Of a stretch of 52,345 nt of DNA, positions 43,861-52,345 are shown piece by piece. A program made the translations under genes and the position numbers. The notes under the pieces are model-generated. The model did not search any database and was not told where the DNA came from. It saw nothing but the letters and a program-made list of their open reading frames with translations. The DNA is from WRAI01 sp031549605 (GTDB taxonomy: Bacteria; Bacillota; Clostridia; Oscillospirales; UBA929). Each line of letters starts with the position of its first letter. Position 1 is the first letter of the stretch. Where the stretch lies: NCBI GenBank assembly GCA_031549605.1, contig JAVBPM010000006.1:1-52345 (forward strand), written 5' to 3'.

Positions 43861-44439
43861 ATGGCATCGCAGAACCGGCAGACGGCTGCCGATGAGGTGC
43901 TGTGCCGTCAGGCGCAAGCCGGCGACCAGCTGGCCGAGGAGACCCTTATCGTGCGCTACGCGCGCACGGTGCGCCGCTGTGCCCACCCGTTGTTTTTAAT
44001 GGGCGGCGACGCCGAGGATCTTTTCCAAGAGGGTCTGCTGGGGCTGTTGTCCGCTATCCGTGACTACCGCGACGACCGTTCGGCTGGCTTTGGCACTTAC
44101 GCCGAGACCTGCATTCGCAATCGGCTGTCCTCGGCGGTGTTGACCGCCAACCGCCTTAAGCACGCACCGCTCAATACGTCGGTGCCGCTGGACGGGCAGG
44201 AGGCCGAGGAGTTGCGCAGCGCCAGCTCACCCGAACAGGAGGTCATCGGCCGCGAGGAAAGCCGCGAGCTGTCTCAGATGCTGCAAGGCATTCTGACGCC
44301 CACTGAGTCGCGGGTGCTTGACCGCTACTGCGACGGCTATTCCTACCGCGAAATCGCCGACCAGCTCGGCGTCACAACGAAAACGGTTGACAACGCCGTG
44401 CAGCGCATCAAGCGCAAGCTGGCCAAGCGAAAACCCTAA
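43861..44439 (+). CDS. RNA polymerase sigma factor, SigH-like
   Basis: A 192-residue sigma-70 factor. Region 2 holds DLFQEGLLGLLSAIRDYRDD (53-72), closely resembling SigH-type factors of Bacillota, and region 4 holds LTPTESRVLDRYCDGYSYREIADQL. In Bacillus, SigH starts transition-phase and sporulation genes; whether this organism sporulates cannot be told. ATG at 43861 is 8 nt after AAGGGG; a GTG two codons earlier is too close to that site. It is not accompanied by an anti-sigma gene. Confidence 0.87.
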   Translation: MASQNRQTAADEVLCRQAQAGDQLAEETLIVRYARTVRRCAHPLFLMGGDAEDLFQEGLLGLLSAIRDYRDDRSAGFGTYAETCIRNRLSSAVLTANRLKHAPLNTSVPLDGQEAEELRSASSPEQEVIGREESRELSQMLQGILTPTESRVLDRYCDGYSYREIADQLGVTTKTVDNAVQRIKRKLAKRKP

Positions 44440-44446
44440 ATCAGCA

Positions 44447-44468
44447 GCAAACAGGCTTCGCCTGTTGC
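44447..44468 (+). other. Hairpin after the SigH-like gene
   Basis: GCAAACAGGC pairs with GCCTGTTGC around a TTC loop, with one bulged A. It begins 7 nt after the stop codon. No T tract follows, so it may be a weak terminator or part of the leader structure just downstream. Confidence 0.4.
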
Positions 44469-44475
44469 GATATAC

Positions 44476-44537
44476 GCCCATGTAGCTTAACCACAGAGCG
44501 CGTAAACGAGGTGTCGGTGCAAATCCGTCCAGGGGCA
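44476..44537 (+). ncRNA. tRNA-like element with a shrunken anticodon arm
   Basis: The 62 nt lay out like a tRNA. Acceptor GCCCATG pairs with CAGGGGC (6 of 7) with discriminator A, then spacer TA. D-arm stem GCTT pairs with GAGC around AACCACA. G at position 26 is followed by a mini-arm CGTAAACG instead of a 17-nt anticodon arm, a variable AGGT, and a T-arm GTCGG-TGCAAAT-CCGTC (4 of 5 paired). No encoded CCA follows. The D-loop lacks GG and the T-loop has TGC where tRNAs have TTC, so it cannot be a normal translating tRNA. It lies 28 nt before the zinc-ribbon gene, perhaps in its leader. Confidence 0.45.
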
Positions 44538-44565
44538 AGAAAAATCACCAAAGTGAGGGAAAACA

Positions 44566-44841
44566 ATGTACGAAGACAAGACCCTGAAGTGCAAGGAGTG
44601 CGGAGAAGATTTCATCTTTACCGCCGGTGAACAGGAATTCTACGCCGAGCGTGGGTTCCAGAACGAGCCGCAGCGCTGCAAGAACTGCCGCGATGCGCGC
44701 AAGAACGCTTCGCGTTCGCGTGAGTTCTTCACCGCTACTTGCGCCGCTTGCGGCGGTGAGGCGAAAGTGCCTTTCGAGCCCAAGACCGACCGTCCCGTTT
44801 ACTGCAGCGACTGCTTCGCGCGTCAGCGCGAGGGCATGTAG
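44566..44841 (+). CDS. Small double zinc-ribbon protein
   Basis: A 91-residue protein with eight cysteines in four CxxC pairs: C9/C12 with C38/C41, and C59/C62 with C80/C83, so it probably folds as two zinc ribbons. The N-terminal MYEDKTLKCKECGEDFIFT and the FYAERGFQNEPQRCKNCR linker match a widespread family of small bacterial zinc-ribbon proteins without assigned function. GAGGG precedes ATG. It is followed by a terminator and preceded by the tRNA-like element. Confidence 0.85.
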   Translation: MYEDKTLKCKECGEDFIFTAGEQEFYAERGFQNEPQRCKNCRDARKNASRSREFFTATCAACGGEAKVPFEPKTDRPVYCSDCFARQREGM

Positions 44842-44861
44842 GCCCTAGGTAGACAGACAAC

Positions 44862-44888
44862 AAAGGACCGGAGAAATCCGGTCCTTTT
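44862..44888 (+). terminator. Intrinsic terminator after the zinc-ribbon gene
   Basis: An 11-bp perfect stem (AAAGGACCGGA with its complement, GAAA loop) ending in TTTT. Confidence 0.88.
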
Positions 44889-44941
44889 GCTATGCTATGG
44901 CAGCAATGACCGTCGCAACATTTATTTAACATTGTTTTCCG

Positions 44942-44970
44942 TTGAAAAAAAGGCGCAAAGTGTGTATACT
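44942..44970 (+). promoter_or_regulatory. Promoter of the E2-like gene and ribF
   Basis: TTGAAA, 17 nt, TATACT, 35 nt before the ATG. Confidence 0.8.
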
Positions 44971-45005
44971 GTGCCAGATACAATTGTTTTGAAAGAGGTG
45001 CTTCC

Positions 45006-45968
45006 ATGTCCGTCGAATTGCAGGAGAAGCCGGTGACGAAAGAACAGCAGGCGGTTGTTGCCTACGCGCCGCCCAAGCTGAAAAAATACAAGCGCGGACT
45101 GCGCTTGAGCGGGCGCAGCGATGGGCGGCGTATTAAGACGCAGCCGCCGCTCAACAACTTCATGCCCTATATCATGAAACGCCGCTGTGACTCGACCAAC
45201 TATTTTAAGTCGACGGTCGATTGCGGCGCGGCAGAGAAGTATGTGCGCCAAAAACGCGTCGAGGGGCTCAAGGGCTTTGGCATGCTGCACTTTTTTATTG
45301 CCGCTTATGTGCGCATTATCAGTCAGCGGCCGGGCATCAATCGCTTTATCTCGGGGCAGCGGCTGTACGCGCGGCGCGGTATTGAGGTCGTGCTGACGGT
45401 CAAAAAAGACTATACGGTCGAGGCCATGGAGACGACGGTCAAGATTTGTCTGGATCCCAGCGACACCGCTGAGGATATTTTTCGCAAGCTGCAATATGAG
45501 TTGTCGGTGGCGTTCAAGGACGGCGACACCGATTCCAACGAGGTCGACCGGCTGTCGCGCGTGTTTACGCGCATCCCGGGCGTTTTGCTGCGCTTGACGG
45601 TCAAGGGGTTGGAGGCGCTCGACTACTACGGGCTTGTGCCGCGCTCGCTGACGATGGCCAGTCCGTTCCACGGCAGTCTGTTTATCGCCGATTTGGGCAG
45701 CATCATGCTGCCGCCGCTGCACCACCACCTCTACCACTTTGGCAACATGCCGATGTTTTTGGTTCTCGGCGGCAAGAAAAAGGTGTACGAGCTGGACAAA
45801 AACGGCGAGACCGTTGAAAAGAAAATGCTTGACTATACGCTGTCGCTCGACGAGCGCATTGTCGACGGTTTTTACTTTGCCGGCGTGCTGCGTCTGCTGC
45901 ACGACATATTCAAAAACCCCGCCCAGCTGGACAATCCGCCCGAGACGGTGGTGGAGGACATTCGCTGA
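45006..45968 (+). CDS. Stand-alone 2-oxoacid dehydrogenase E2-like acyltransferase domain protein
   Basis: A 320-residue protein resembling the catalytic domain of dihydrolipoyl acyltransferases (CAT-like fold), with no lipoyl or E1-binding domain. The C-terminal LDERIVDGFYFAGVLRLLHDIFKNP aligns with the E2 active-site region DHRxxDG, but the catalytic His is Glu283. The Asp and Gly of DG (287-288) remain. No E1 or E3 gene is nearby, so classical complex activity is unlikely. It ends in the first base of ribF (TGATG). Function unknown; a changed acyl-transfer or binding role is inferred. Confidence 0.75.
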   Translation: MSVELQEKPVTKEQQAVVAYAPPKLKKYKRGLRLSGRSDGRRIKTQPPLNNFMPYIMKRRCDSTNYFKSTVDCGAAEKYVRQKRVEGLKGFGMLHFFIAAYVRIISQRPGINRFISGQRLYARRGIEVVLTVKKDYTVEAMETTVKICLDPSDTAEDIFRKLQYELSVAFKDGDTDSNEVDRLSRVFTRIPGVLLRLTVKGLEALDYYGLVPRSLTMASPFHGSLFIADLGSIMLPPLHHHLYHFGNMPMFLVLGGKKKVYELDKNGETVEKKMLDYTLSLDERIVDGFYFAGVLRLLHDIFKNPAQLDNPPETVVEDIR

Positions 45969-46852
45969 TGCAGCGGGTCATTGCCCTCGGCTTTTTCGAC
46001 GGCGTACATTTGGGCCATGCTGCGCTGTTGCAGGCGACTACGCGCCGCGCTCAGCAGCTGGGTGTACGCGCCGCGGCGCTGACCTTTGACGTGCCGCCCG
46101 AGGCCAAAATCACGGCGCGTCAGCTGCCGCTGGTCTGCACGGTGGGCGACCGCTGCGAGATTATGCGCGACGAGTTTGGCATGGGCGATATCATCCTACT
46201 TACCTTCACCGACGATTTGATGGCGATGCCGTGGCAGGACTTTCTGCCTCAGCTGCTGGTGCGCGACTACGGCGCTGTCGGTGTTGTAGCGGGCTATGAC
46301 TTTACCTTTGGCCGGTACGGCGAGGGTACGGTTGACAAGCTGCAGGCGCAGTGCGCGCAGCTGGGGCTGTCCTGCGACATCGTGCCCTGTGTGACGCACA
46401 ACGGCGCAACGGTCAGCTCGACTATGATACGAAATTTGCTGGCACAGGGCGCGGTCGACCGCGCGGCCAGCTTTTTGGGGCGCCCATATTCCATCGAGCT
46501 GCCGGTCAAGCACGGTCGCGGGCTGGGGCGCAATCTCGGATTTCCCACGGTTAACATGGCCTTTCCGTCGTCGTTGCAGGCGCCGGCGGCCGGTGTCTAC
46601 CGTTCGGTGGTGCTGCTCGACGGCACGGCCATGCCGGCCATTACCAATGTCGGACGGCGGCCTACGGTCGGCAGCGACAGCGAGCTGACGGTGGAAACGC
46701 ATCTCTACGATTTTAACGGCGACTTATACGGCAAGACGCTGCGCGTGCAGCTGCTGCAATTTATGCGGCCGGAGCGCGCCTTTGACACTGTGGAACAACT
46801 GAAAACGCAGGTGCTGGCCGATCTGGAAGCCGGCCGTCAACGGCCGGTTTGA
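45968..46852 (+). CDS. ribF: Bifunctional riboflavin kinase/FAD synthetase
   Basis: Makes FMN from riboflavin and FAD from FMN. It has 294 residues. The N-terminal nucleotidyltransferase has GFFDGVHLGH (8-17), and the later STMIR segment is typical. The C-terminal kinase has GRGLGRNLGFPTVNM (about 183-197) and ITNVGRRPTV. The usual genomic neighbours truB and rbfA are absent. There is no FMN riboswitch upstream, because the gene is coupled to the E2-like gene. Confidence 0.96.
   Translation: MQRVIALGFFDGVHLGHAALLQATTRRAQQLGVRAAALTFDVPPEAKITARQLPLVCTVGDRCEIMRDEFGMGDIILLTFTDDLMAMPWQDFLPQLLVRDYGAVGVVAGYDFTFGRYGEGTVDKLQAQCAQLGLSCDIVPCVTHNGATVSSTMIRNLLAQGAVDRAASFLGRPYSIELPVKHGRGLGRNLGFPTVNMAFPSSLQAPAAGVYRSVVLLDGTAMPAITNVGRRPTVGSDSELTVETHLYDFNGDLYGKTLRVQLLQFMRPERAFDTVEQLKTQVLADLEAGRQRPV
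46827..46850 (+). terminator. Hairpin overlapping the ribF stop, probable terminator
   Basis: A 10-bp stem (AAGCCGGCCG with CGGCCGGTTT, one wobble, TCAA loop) covers the last ribF codons and ends in TTT. Confidence 0.5.
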
Positions 46853-46991
46853 CAACGGGTCGAGCGCGCGGCCCGGTAACGCCGGTCTGCAGCGGCACGA
46901 CCGGACAGCAGGCATTTTTTCAAGGACAACACCGCCTTTGCGCTAGTGTGTGCATGGTGGTGTTGGTCAAACGCGGTGTTACCTGCTGCGG
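46853..46991. other. Gene-free stretch between ribF and degV
   Basis: About 140 nt without a gene. It has short inverted repeats (CCGGTC/GACCGG near 46880-46903; AACACCGC at 46928-46935 with GCGGTGTT at 46973-46980) and a T6 run at 46915-46920. I recognise no RNA family. Confidence 0.4.
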
Positions 46992-47019
46992 TTGACAGCT
47001 TTTTCCAGACTGGTATAAT
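46992..47019 (+). promoter_or_regulatory. degV promoter
   Basis: TTGACA, 16 nt, TATAAT, 35 nt before the ATG. Both boxes match consensus. Confidence 0.85.
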
Positions 47020-47054
47020 GATGGGGTAATACTAACAGAAAAGGAGCCAATGCC

Positions 47055-47915
47055 ATGGCCAACCGTATACTTTTAACCACCGACAGCACCTGTGACATGG
47101 GCGCCGAGCTGCTGAAGCGGCATGATATACATATTCTGCCACTCCATGTTGTGCTGGAGGGTCGCGATTACCGCGACGGCGTTGACATCACGGCCGACGG
47201 TTTATTGGCGGCGTACGAGCAGCGCGGCGTTGTGCCCCAGTCCACGGCCATCAATATCGGTGAGTTTCACGACTTTTTCACCTCGCTGCTGTCCGACGGC
47301 GATACCATTGTGCACGTCAGCATTTCGTCGGCCGTGTCGTCGTCGTACGCCAACGGCGTGGCGGCGGCCTCGCAGCTAAACGGGCGCGTGTTTGTCGTCG
47401 ACAGCAAGAGTCTGTCGACCGGCTCGGCGCTGCTGCTGCTCAAAGCGGCGAAATGGCGCGACGAGGGCGTTGACGCAGCGACCATTGCCGAGCGGCTGAC
47501 GGCGCTGACCGCGCAGCTGCGCGCCAGCTTTATCGTCGACTCGCTGGAGCTGCTGCACAAGGGCGGCCGCTGCTCGGCGTTGACACTGCTGGGCGCCAAC
47601 CTGTTGAAAATTAAGCCCTGCATCGAGTTGGATCCGGCCACCGGCGCCATGGGCGTCGGCAAGAAGTACCGCGGCCGCTTTGAACGCGTGTTGGCCGACT
47701 ACTGCGCCGATAAGTTGTCGCAGGGCGGCTACGACCCCGACTGCATTTTCATCACGCACGCCGGTGTCGACCCGGCCATTTTGACGGCGGTACAGGCGCA
47801 GGTCGCGGCGTTGACCGGCTGCACCAACGTTGTCACTACGCGCGCCGGCTGCACCATCACCACGCACTGCGGCCGTGATACGCTGGGTGTGCTGTTTCTC
47901 AGCAACCAGACATAA
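47055..47915 (+). CDS. degV: DegV family fatty-acid-binding protein
   Basis: A 286-residue DegV protein. Family members (FakB in staphylococci) hold a fatty acid for phosphorylation by FakA. ILLTTDSTCDMG at the start, VPQSTAINIGEF, and SISSAVSSSYANG are typical; the late FITHAGVDP and CTITTHCGRDTLGVLF complete the fold. AAAGGAG precedes the ATG. It is followed within 24 nt by a lipid kinase, consistent with a lipid-related pair. No fakA gene is in the window. Confidence 0.92.
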   Translation: MANRILLTTDSTCDMGAELLKRHDIHILPLHVVLEGRDYRDGVDITADGLLAAYEQRGVVPQSTAINIGEFHDFFTSLLSDGDTIVHVSISSAVSSSYANGVAAASQLNGRVFVVDSKSLSTGSALLLLKAAKWRDEGVDAATIAERLTALTAQLRASFIVDSLELLHKGGRCSALTLLGANLLKIKPCIELDPATGAMGVGKKYRGRFERVLADYCADKLSQGGYDPDCIFITHAGVDPAILTAVQAQVAALTGCTNVVTTRAGCTITTHCGRDTLGVLFLSNQT

Positions 47916-47939
47916 GCCATAACGGCGGGAGGTGGCGCT

Positions 47940-48908
47940 TTGTCGCGCCGACATTTGTTTATCATCAACCCCATTGCCGGCAAGAGTGACGCCAGCGCCG
48001 ACTTGCACGCTCGCATTGAGGCGTTGCGAGGCTGGTGCGATGACGAGCTGACCGTGGCCGCGACGCAGCGGCCGATGCACGCGGCCGAGCTGGTCAAGCA
48101 GGCGGCGGCCGAGGGCGGCGCGCTGACCGTCTACGCCTGTGGCGGCGACGGCACGCTGAACGAGGTGGTCAACGGCGCGGCCGGACTGGCCAATGTCACG
48201 CTGACCCATGTGCCGGTCGGCACCGGCAATGATTTTCTCAAGGTGTTTGGCGATGAGACCGAGCGCTTCCGCGATTTGCCACAGCTGCTTAAGGGTGAGG
48301 TGTTGCCGGTCGACCTCTATCAGGCCAATGGGCGGTATGGCATCAACATCGGCAGTGTCGGCTTTGACAGCCGCGTCGGTGCCGAGGTGCACCGCTTCAA
48401 ACGCTGGCCGCTGGTGGGCAGCAAGGCGGCCTATAACCTGTCTGTCATGTACAATATTTTTAAGGGTATGGGCATGAATGCCGAGGTGACGGTCGACGGG
48501 CAGCGCTTTGAGGGCCCGTTTACCATGGTCAACGCCTGCAACGGCCGCTATTATGGCGGCGGCTTCTACGCCATGCCCGACGCACAGCCCAACGACGGCT
48601 ATCTCGATTTTTTGCTGGTCAAGCGCATTTCGCGGCTGGCAGTGGCGCGTTTTATCGGCAAGTACGCGCGTGGCGAGTACAAGCAGCTGGGCGATATTGC
48701 CACCCATCTGCGCGGCAAAAAGCTGGATATTGTCAGTGAAAAACCGTTTCCCATCAACATTGACGGTGAAATGCTGCACGGCCGCTGCGTGTCGTTCGGC
48801 GTCACAGCCGCACGCGTCGGCTTTGTTGTTCCGCAGGGGGTTTGCTGGCACAATGACGAGGGACAGCGCGAAAACGACCAAAATAAGGAGCAAACAGGAG
48901 AAGCCTAG
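47940..48908 (+). CDS. Diacylglycerol kinase-family lipid kinase
   Basis: A 322-residue cytoplasmic lipid kinase of the DgkB/YegS family. The nucleotide-binding CGGDGTLNEVVNG (67-79) and PVGTGNDF (92-99) motifs are intact, as is the late NIDGEM segment. DgkB recycles diacylglycerol in Gram-positive bacteria; exact substrate is not proven here. The TTG start is chosen because GGGAGG lies 7 nt upstream and FIINPIAGK must be included. The C-terminal 20 residues are charged and probably disordered. Confidence 0.88.
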   Translation: MSRRHLFIINPIAGKSDASADLHARIEALRGWCDDELTVAATQRPMHAAELVKQAAAEGGALTVYACGGDGTLNEVVNGAAGLANVTLTHVPVGTGNDFLKVFGDETERFRDLPQLLKGEVLPVDLYQANGRYGINIGSVGFDSRVGAEVHRFKRWPLVGSKAAYNLSVMYNIFKGMGMNAEVTVDGQRFEGPFTMVNACNGRYYGGGFYAMPDAQPNDGYLDFLLVKRISRLAVARFIGKYARGEYKQLGDIATHLRGKKLDIVSEKPFPINIDGEMLHGRCVSFGVTAARVGFVVPQGVCWHNDEGQRENDQNKEQTGEA

Positions 48909-48935
48909 AGCTATTTTTACCGCAAGCCGATTTTT

Positions 48936-48960
48936 GCCGGAAAACACAGTGTTTTTTGGC
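48936..48960 (+). terminator. Hairpin after the lipid kinase gene, possible terminator
   Basis: GCCGGAAAACAC can pair with GTGTTTTTTGGC around a tight turn. The T run is within the stem, so termination is uncertain. An outer GCAAGC/GCTTGC pair extends it. Confidence 0.35.
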
Positions 48961-48970
48961 AGCTATCAGC

Positions 48971-48999
48971 TTGCGATTTGCTTTGTTTGGCTTTACAAT
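48971..48999 (+). promoter_or_regulatory. groESL promoter
   Basis: TTGCGA, 17 nt, TACAAT, followed 9 nt later by the CIRCE operator. Confidence 0.8.
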
Positions 49000-49008
49000 A
49001 GGGGTTGT

Positions 49009-49035
49009 TTAGCAGTCTAAGCACAAGAGTGCTAA
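49009..49035 (+). promoter_or_regulatory. CIRCE operator (HrcA binding site)
   Basis: TTAGCAGTC, 9 nt, GAGTGCTAA. The consensus is TTAGCACTC-N9-GAGTGCTAA, so the right arm is perfect and the left arm has a single C-to-G change. Its place just after the promoter fits repression by HrcA and heat-shock induction. hrcA is not in the window. Confidence 0.93.
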
Positions 49036-49059
49036 TTGAGCAATTAAGGAGGAAGCGCT

Positions 49060-49344
49060 ATGAAACTCAAACCTTTGGCTGACCGCGTTGTACTGCAACT
49101 GGTCGAAAGCGAAGAAACAACCAAGAGCGGCATTATTTTGGCCAGCTCTGCCAAGGAAAAACCGCAAATCGCCACGGTTGTTGCCGTTGGTCCCGGCGGT
49201 ATTGTCGAGGGCAAGGAAGTGACTATGTACGTCAAAGAGGGCGACAAGGTCATTACCAGCAAATATTCGGGCACGGAAGTTAAAATTGACGGTGACGAGT
49301 ACACCGTTGTGCGCCAGAACGACATTCTGGCCATTGTAGAATAA
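49060..49344 (+). CDS. groES: Co-chaperonin GroES
   Basis: Ten-kDa lid of the GroEL chamber, 94 residues. KPLADRVVLQLVE at the start, the mobile loop ETTKSGIILASSAKEKP with the GroEL-contacting hydrophobic triplet, and the C-terminal DILAIVE are typical. AAGGAGG precedes the ATG. It lies 12 nt before groEL under the same CIRCE-controlled promoter. Confidence 0.98.
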   Translation: MKLKPLADRVVLQLVESEETTKSGIILASSAKEKPQIATVVAVGPGGIVEGKEVTMYVKEGDKVITSKYSGTEVKIDGDEYTVVRQNDILAIVE

Positions 49345-49356
49345 GGAGGAACGGGC

Positions 49357-50985
<1,629 letters not shown>

Positions 50986-51000
50986 ACAGCACAGACTACA

Positions 51001-51028
51001 CAGGGTCGAAGCAACTGCTTCGACCCTG
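51001..51028 (+). terminator. Hairpin after groEL, probable terminator
   Basis: Thirteen-base arms (CAGGGTCGAAGCA and its exact complement) separated by 2 nt, 15 nt after the stop, followed by TTGCCATTTT. The T tract is weak. Confidence 0.7.
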
Positions 51029-51175
51029 TTGCCATTTTGGATAAAATATTACAGCATCGATTGCCTGCCGGCGCAGCGGCCGCGTTGCGCTGCAGCGTAA
51101 AGGCGTTGACAGCCAAAGGGTTGTGCCAATTTGCCGCTGAGCGCAATACAACGCGTAGCGCAGCTAAATAATTCA

Positions 51176-51205
51176 TTTACAGGCACGGCGGGCGCGTGAT
51201 ATACT
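51176..51205 (+). promoter_or_regulatory. Promoter of the last gene
   Basis: TTTACA, 18 nt, TATACT with an extended -10 TG (TGATATACT), 29 nt before the ATG. Confidence 0.75.
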
Positions 51206-51234
51206 GACGGTGCTACAACGGTGGGAGGGGTGAC

Positions 51235-52345
51235 ATGAAAACGAGAGCCGAGACGCCGAACCTCAACAAGCTGCAGACATTCGTGACGGTGGTCATCGGT
51301 CTGCTGTGTGGGGTCATCATCGGGTTGCTCGTCACCGAGGAGTTTTTTGATGTTATGATGGCGCATTGGAAATATGCGCTTTGTTTGCTTGCCGCCGTTT
51401 TGCTGCCTTTTATCATTGCCGGCATCATGACAGTGCTGCCGCTCTATTTGGCGCGGCACTTGGCCGCCGTGTGGTGGATGGGACGTGGCAGCTACAAGGG
51501 TCTTGATGACCGCTGGCACACCTGCCGTCATCCGCGCGCGCGCGCCTTTGCTGCCGTGCCGCTGCCGCCCAGTCTCGTGCGTGAGCCGACTGTGGACATT
51601 GCGCTGCACATCCTGCGCGCGCGGCTAAAACGCGGCGCACTGTGGGCGATGCTGTCGCTGGCGTTGCCGGTGGCTTTCCTGCTTTATGTTTCCGGCAGCG
51701 CCGGCTATGCGCTGACCTGGCCGGTCTATGCCGTGGCGGCGGTCTATTTGCTGAGCACGCTGCTGCTTTTGTTGTCCGGCTATACCGAGCGCAACGGCGC
51801 GCCCGGACCGTTGCGTCAAGCGCGGCTGCTCAAAAAAAACCGTCTTTGGGCGCTCACCGACCTGTGGTCGGCGCTGCGACTGCACTACCCTCATCTCAAT
51901 GTCGACTGGCTGTACGCCCTCTGCCTGAAGCAGCTGGCAAAGGCCAATCTCAATGATCGTCTGACCTGGCTAGCGGCCGATCAGCTGCTGGTTGACCGCA
52001 TTGCCTATCATCGCGACCAGCCGGTGCCGGCGCCGCTGATGCGCGTTGTGCGCGACGTGGTTAAGCGCTCGGATGTCATCTATCGCAAGGAGGGTGACCG
52101 TGCGCTGCCGCTGATGGTGCACTTGCTGTCGGGCTACGCCGTTGGGCTGAATACGCGGCCGACAGCCAACAAGCTGTTTGATGAAATCGTGCTGCTGGAG
52201 GCGTCCAGCGACATCGGCCGCTACGTCACCATGCAGGCCGAACATCTGCTCAAGGAGGCCGACCGTTCTGAGGCGCTAGCCGATCGAACGTTGGTCGCGC
52301 CCTATGTGGGGTATGCGTATTACACCTGCTTTGAGCAATTTTACG
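51235..52345 (+). CDS. Unrecognised multi-span membrane protein, 3' end outside the window
   Basis: An open frame from ATG 51235 runs to the window edge without a stop (370 codons seen). GGGAGG lies shortly before the start. Four hydrophobic segments are visible: about 16-33, 47-70, 142-158 and 167-182, in two closely spaced pairs. The rest, from about residue 185 on, is soluble, helical and Leu/Ala/Arg-rich, with no motif I know. Codon use matches the neighbours. It has its own promoter after the groEL terminator. I cannot assign a function. Confidence 0.75.
   Translation, partial: MKTRAETPNLNKLQTFVTVVIGLLCGVIIGLLVTEEFFDVMMAHWKYALCLLAAVLLPFIIAGIMTVLPLYLARHLAAVWWMGRGSYKGLDDRWHTCRHPRARAFAAVPLPPSLVREPTVDIALHILRARLKRGALWAMLSLALPVAFLLYVSGSAGYALTWPVYAVAAVYLLSTLLLLLSGYTERNGAPGPLRQARLLKKNRLWALTDLWSALRLHYPHLNVDWLYALCLKQLAKANLNDRLTWLAADQLLVDRIAYHRDQPVPAPLMRVVRDVVKRSDVIYRKEGDRALPLMVHLLSGYAVGLNTRPTANKLFDEIVLLEASSDIGRYVTMQAEHLLKEADRSEALADRTLVAPYVGYAYYTCFEQFY

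Noticed and set aside
44971..45967. FMN riboswitch for ribF
   Set aside because: ribF begins inside the stop codon of the preceding gene, and no RFN-element sequence was seen before that gene.
47376..48947. A 523-codon minus-strand open frame opposite degV and the lipid kinase
   Set aside because: It spans two well-defined plus-strand genes and their gap, with no recognisable domain.

Overview
The window looks like chromosomal DNA of a moderately GC-rich, anaerobic, Gram-positive-type bacterium, most likely a Clostridia-class member of the Bacillota. The evidence is strong AGGAGG ribosome sites with frequent GTG/TTG starts, AddAB rather than RecBCD, the c-di-AMP phosphodiesterase GdpP, an Rnf complex, a SigH-like sigma factor, VanW, DegV and CPBP proteins, an ECF-transporter S component, and groESL under a CIRCE operator. 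The genus cannot be named from the sequence alone. About 50 genes are packed tightly with many 1-14 nt overlaps. No rRNA gene, normal tRNA gene, CRISPR array, prophage or transposase was seen.

Layout. 1-5.6 kb (minus): two tandem paralogous cassettes, each an ECF sigma factor followed by a one-membrane-span protein with a large repeated outer domain. 5.6-12.9 kb (minus): a housekeeping operon gdpP-rplI-dnaB-tilS-hpt-ftsH. 12.9-14.2 kb (plus): pyrE and a RadC-family gene. 14.2-25.2 kb (minus): a CPBP protease, a water-selective aquaporin, a farnesyl-diphosphate-synthase-type gene, a MazG-like gene, addA, addB and ychF. 25.3-31.4 kb (plus): an rnfCDGEAB operon with a cyclophilin gene between rnfA and rnfB and a small membrane protein at its end. 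31.4-33.0 kb: a class I glutamine-amidotransferase-like hydrolase, an ECF-transporter S component, and a gene-free, highly structured 295-bp repeat-like element. 33.0-35.8 kb (minus): yigZ-like gene, hflX, flavin reductase, rpmE. 35.8-41.2 kb (minus): purEMNHD plus a cysteine-rich gene. 41.4-43.6 kb (minus): a VanW protein with a long Pro/Ala tail. 43.8-52.3 kb (plus): a SigH-like sigma factor, a tRNA-like element before a zinc-ribbon gene, an E2-acyltransferase-like gene overlapping ribF, degV, a lipid kinase, groES-groEL, and a partial membrane-protein gene that runs off the end.

How the genes work together. The Rnf cluster would couple ferredoxin:NAD oxidoreduction to ion transport. The purine cluster covers PurE, M, N, H and D; the other steps must lie elsewhere. 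AddA and AddB form the double-strand-break nuclease-helicase. GdpP heads the operon carrying replication, ribosome, tRNA-modification, purine-salvage and proteolysis genes.

The parts that look least described are the twin sigma/receptor cassettes with seven regularly spaced D-x-[DN]-x-D-x-x-x-E-x-C motifs, the tRNA-shaped element with a shrunken anticodon arm, the structured 295-bp element, and the cyclophilin plus the altered RnfG flavin motif in the rnf operon.
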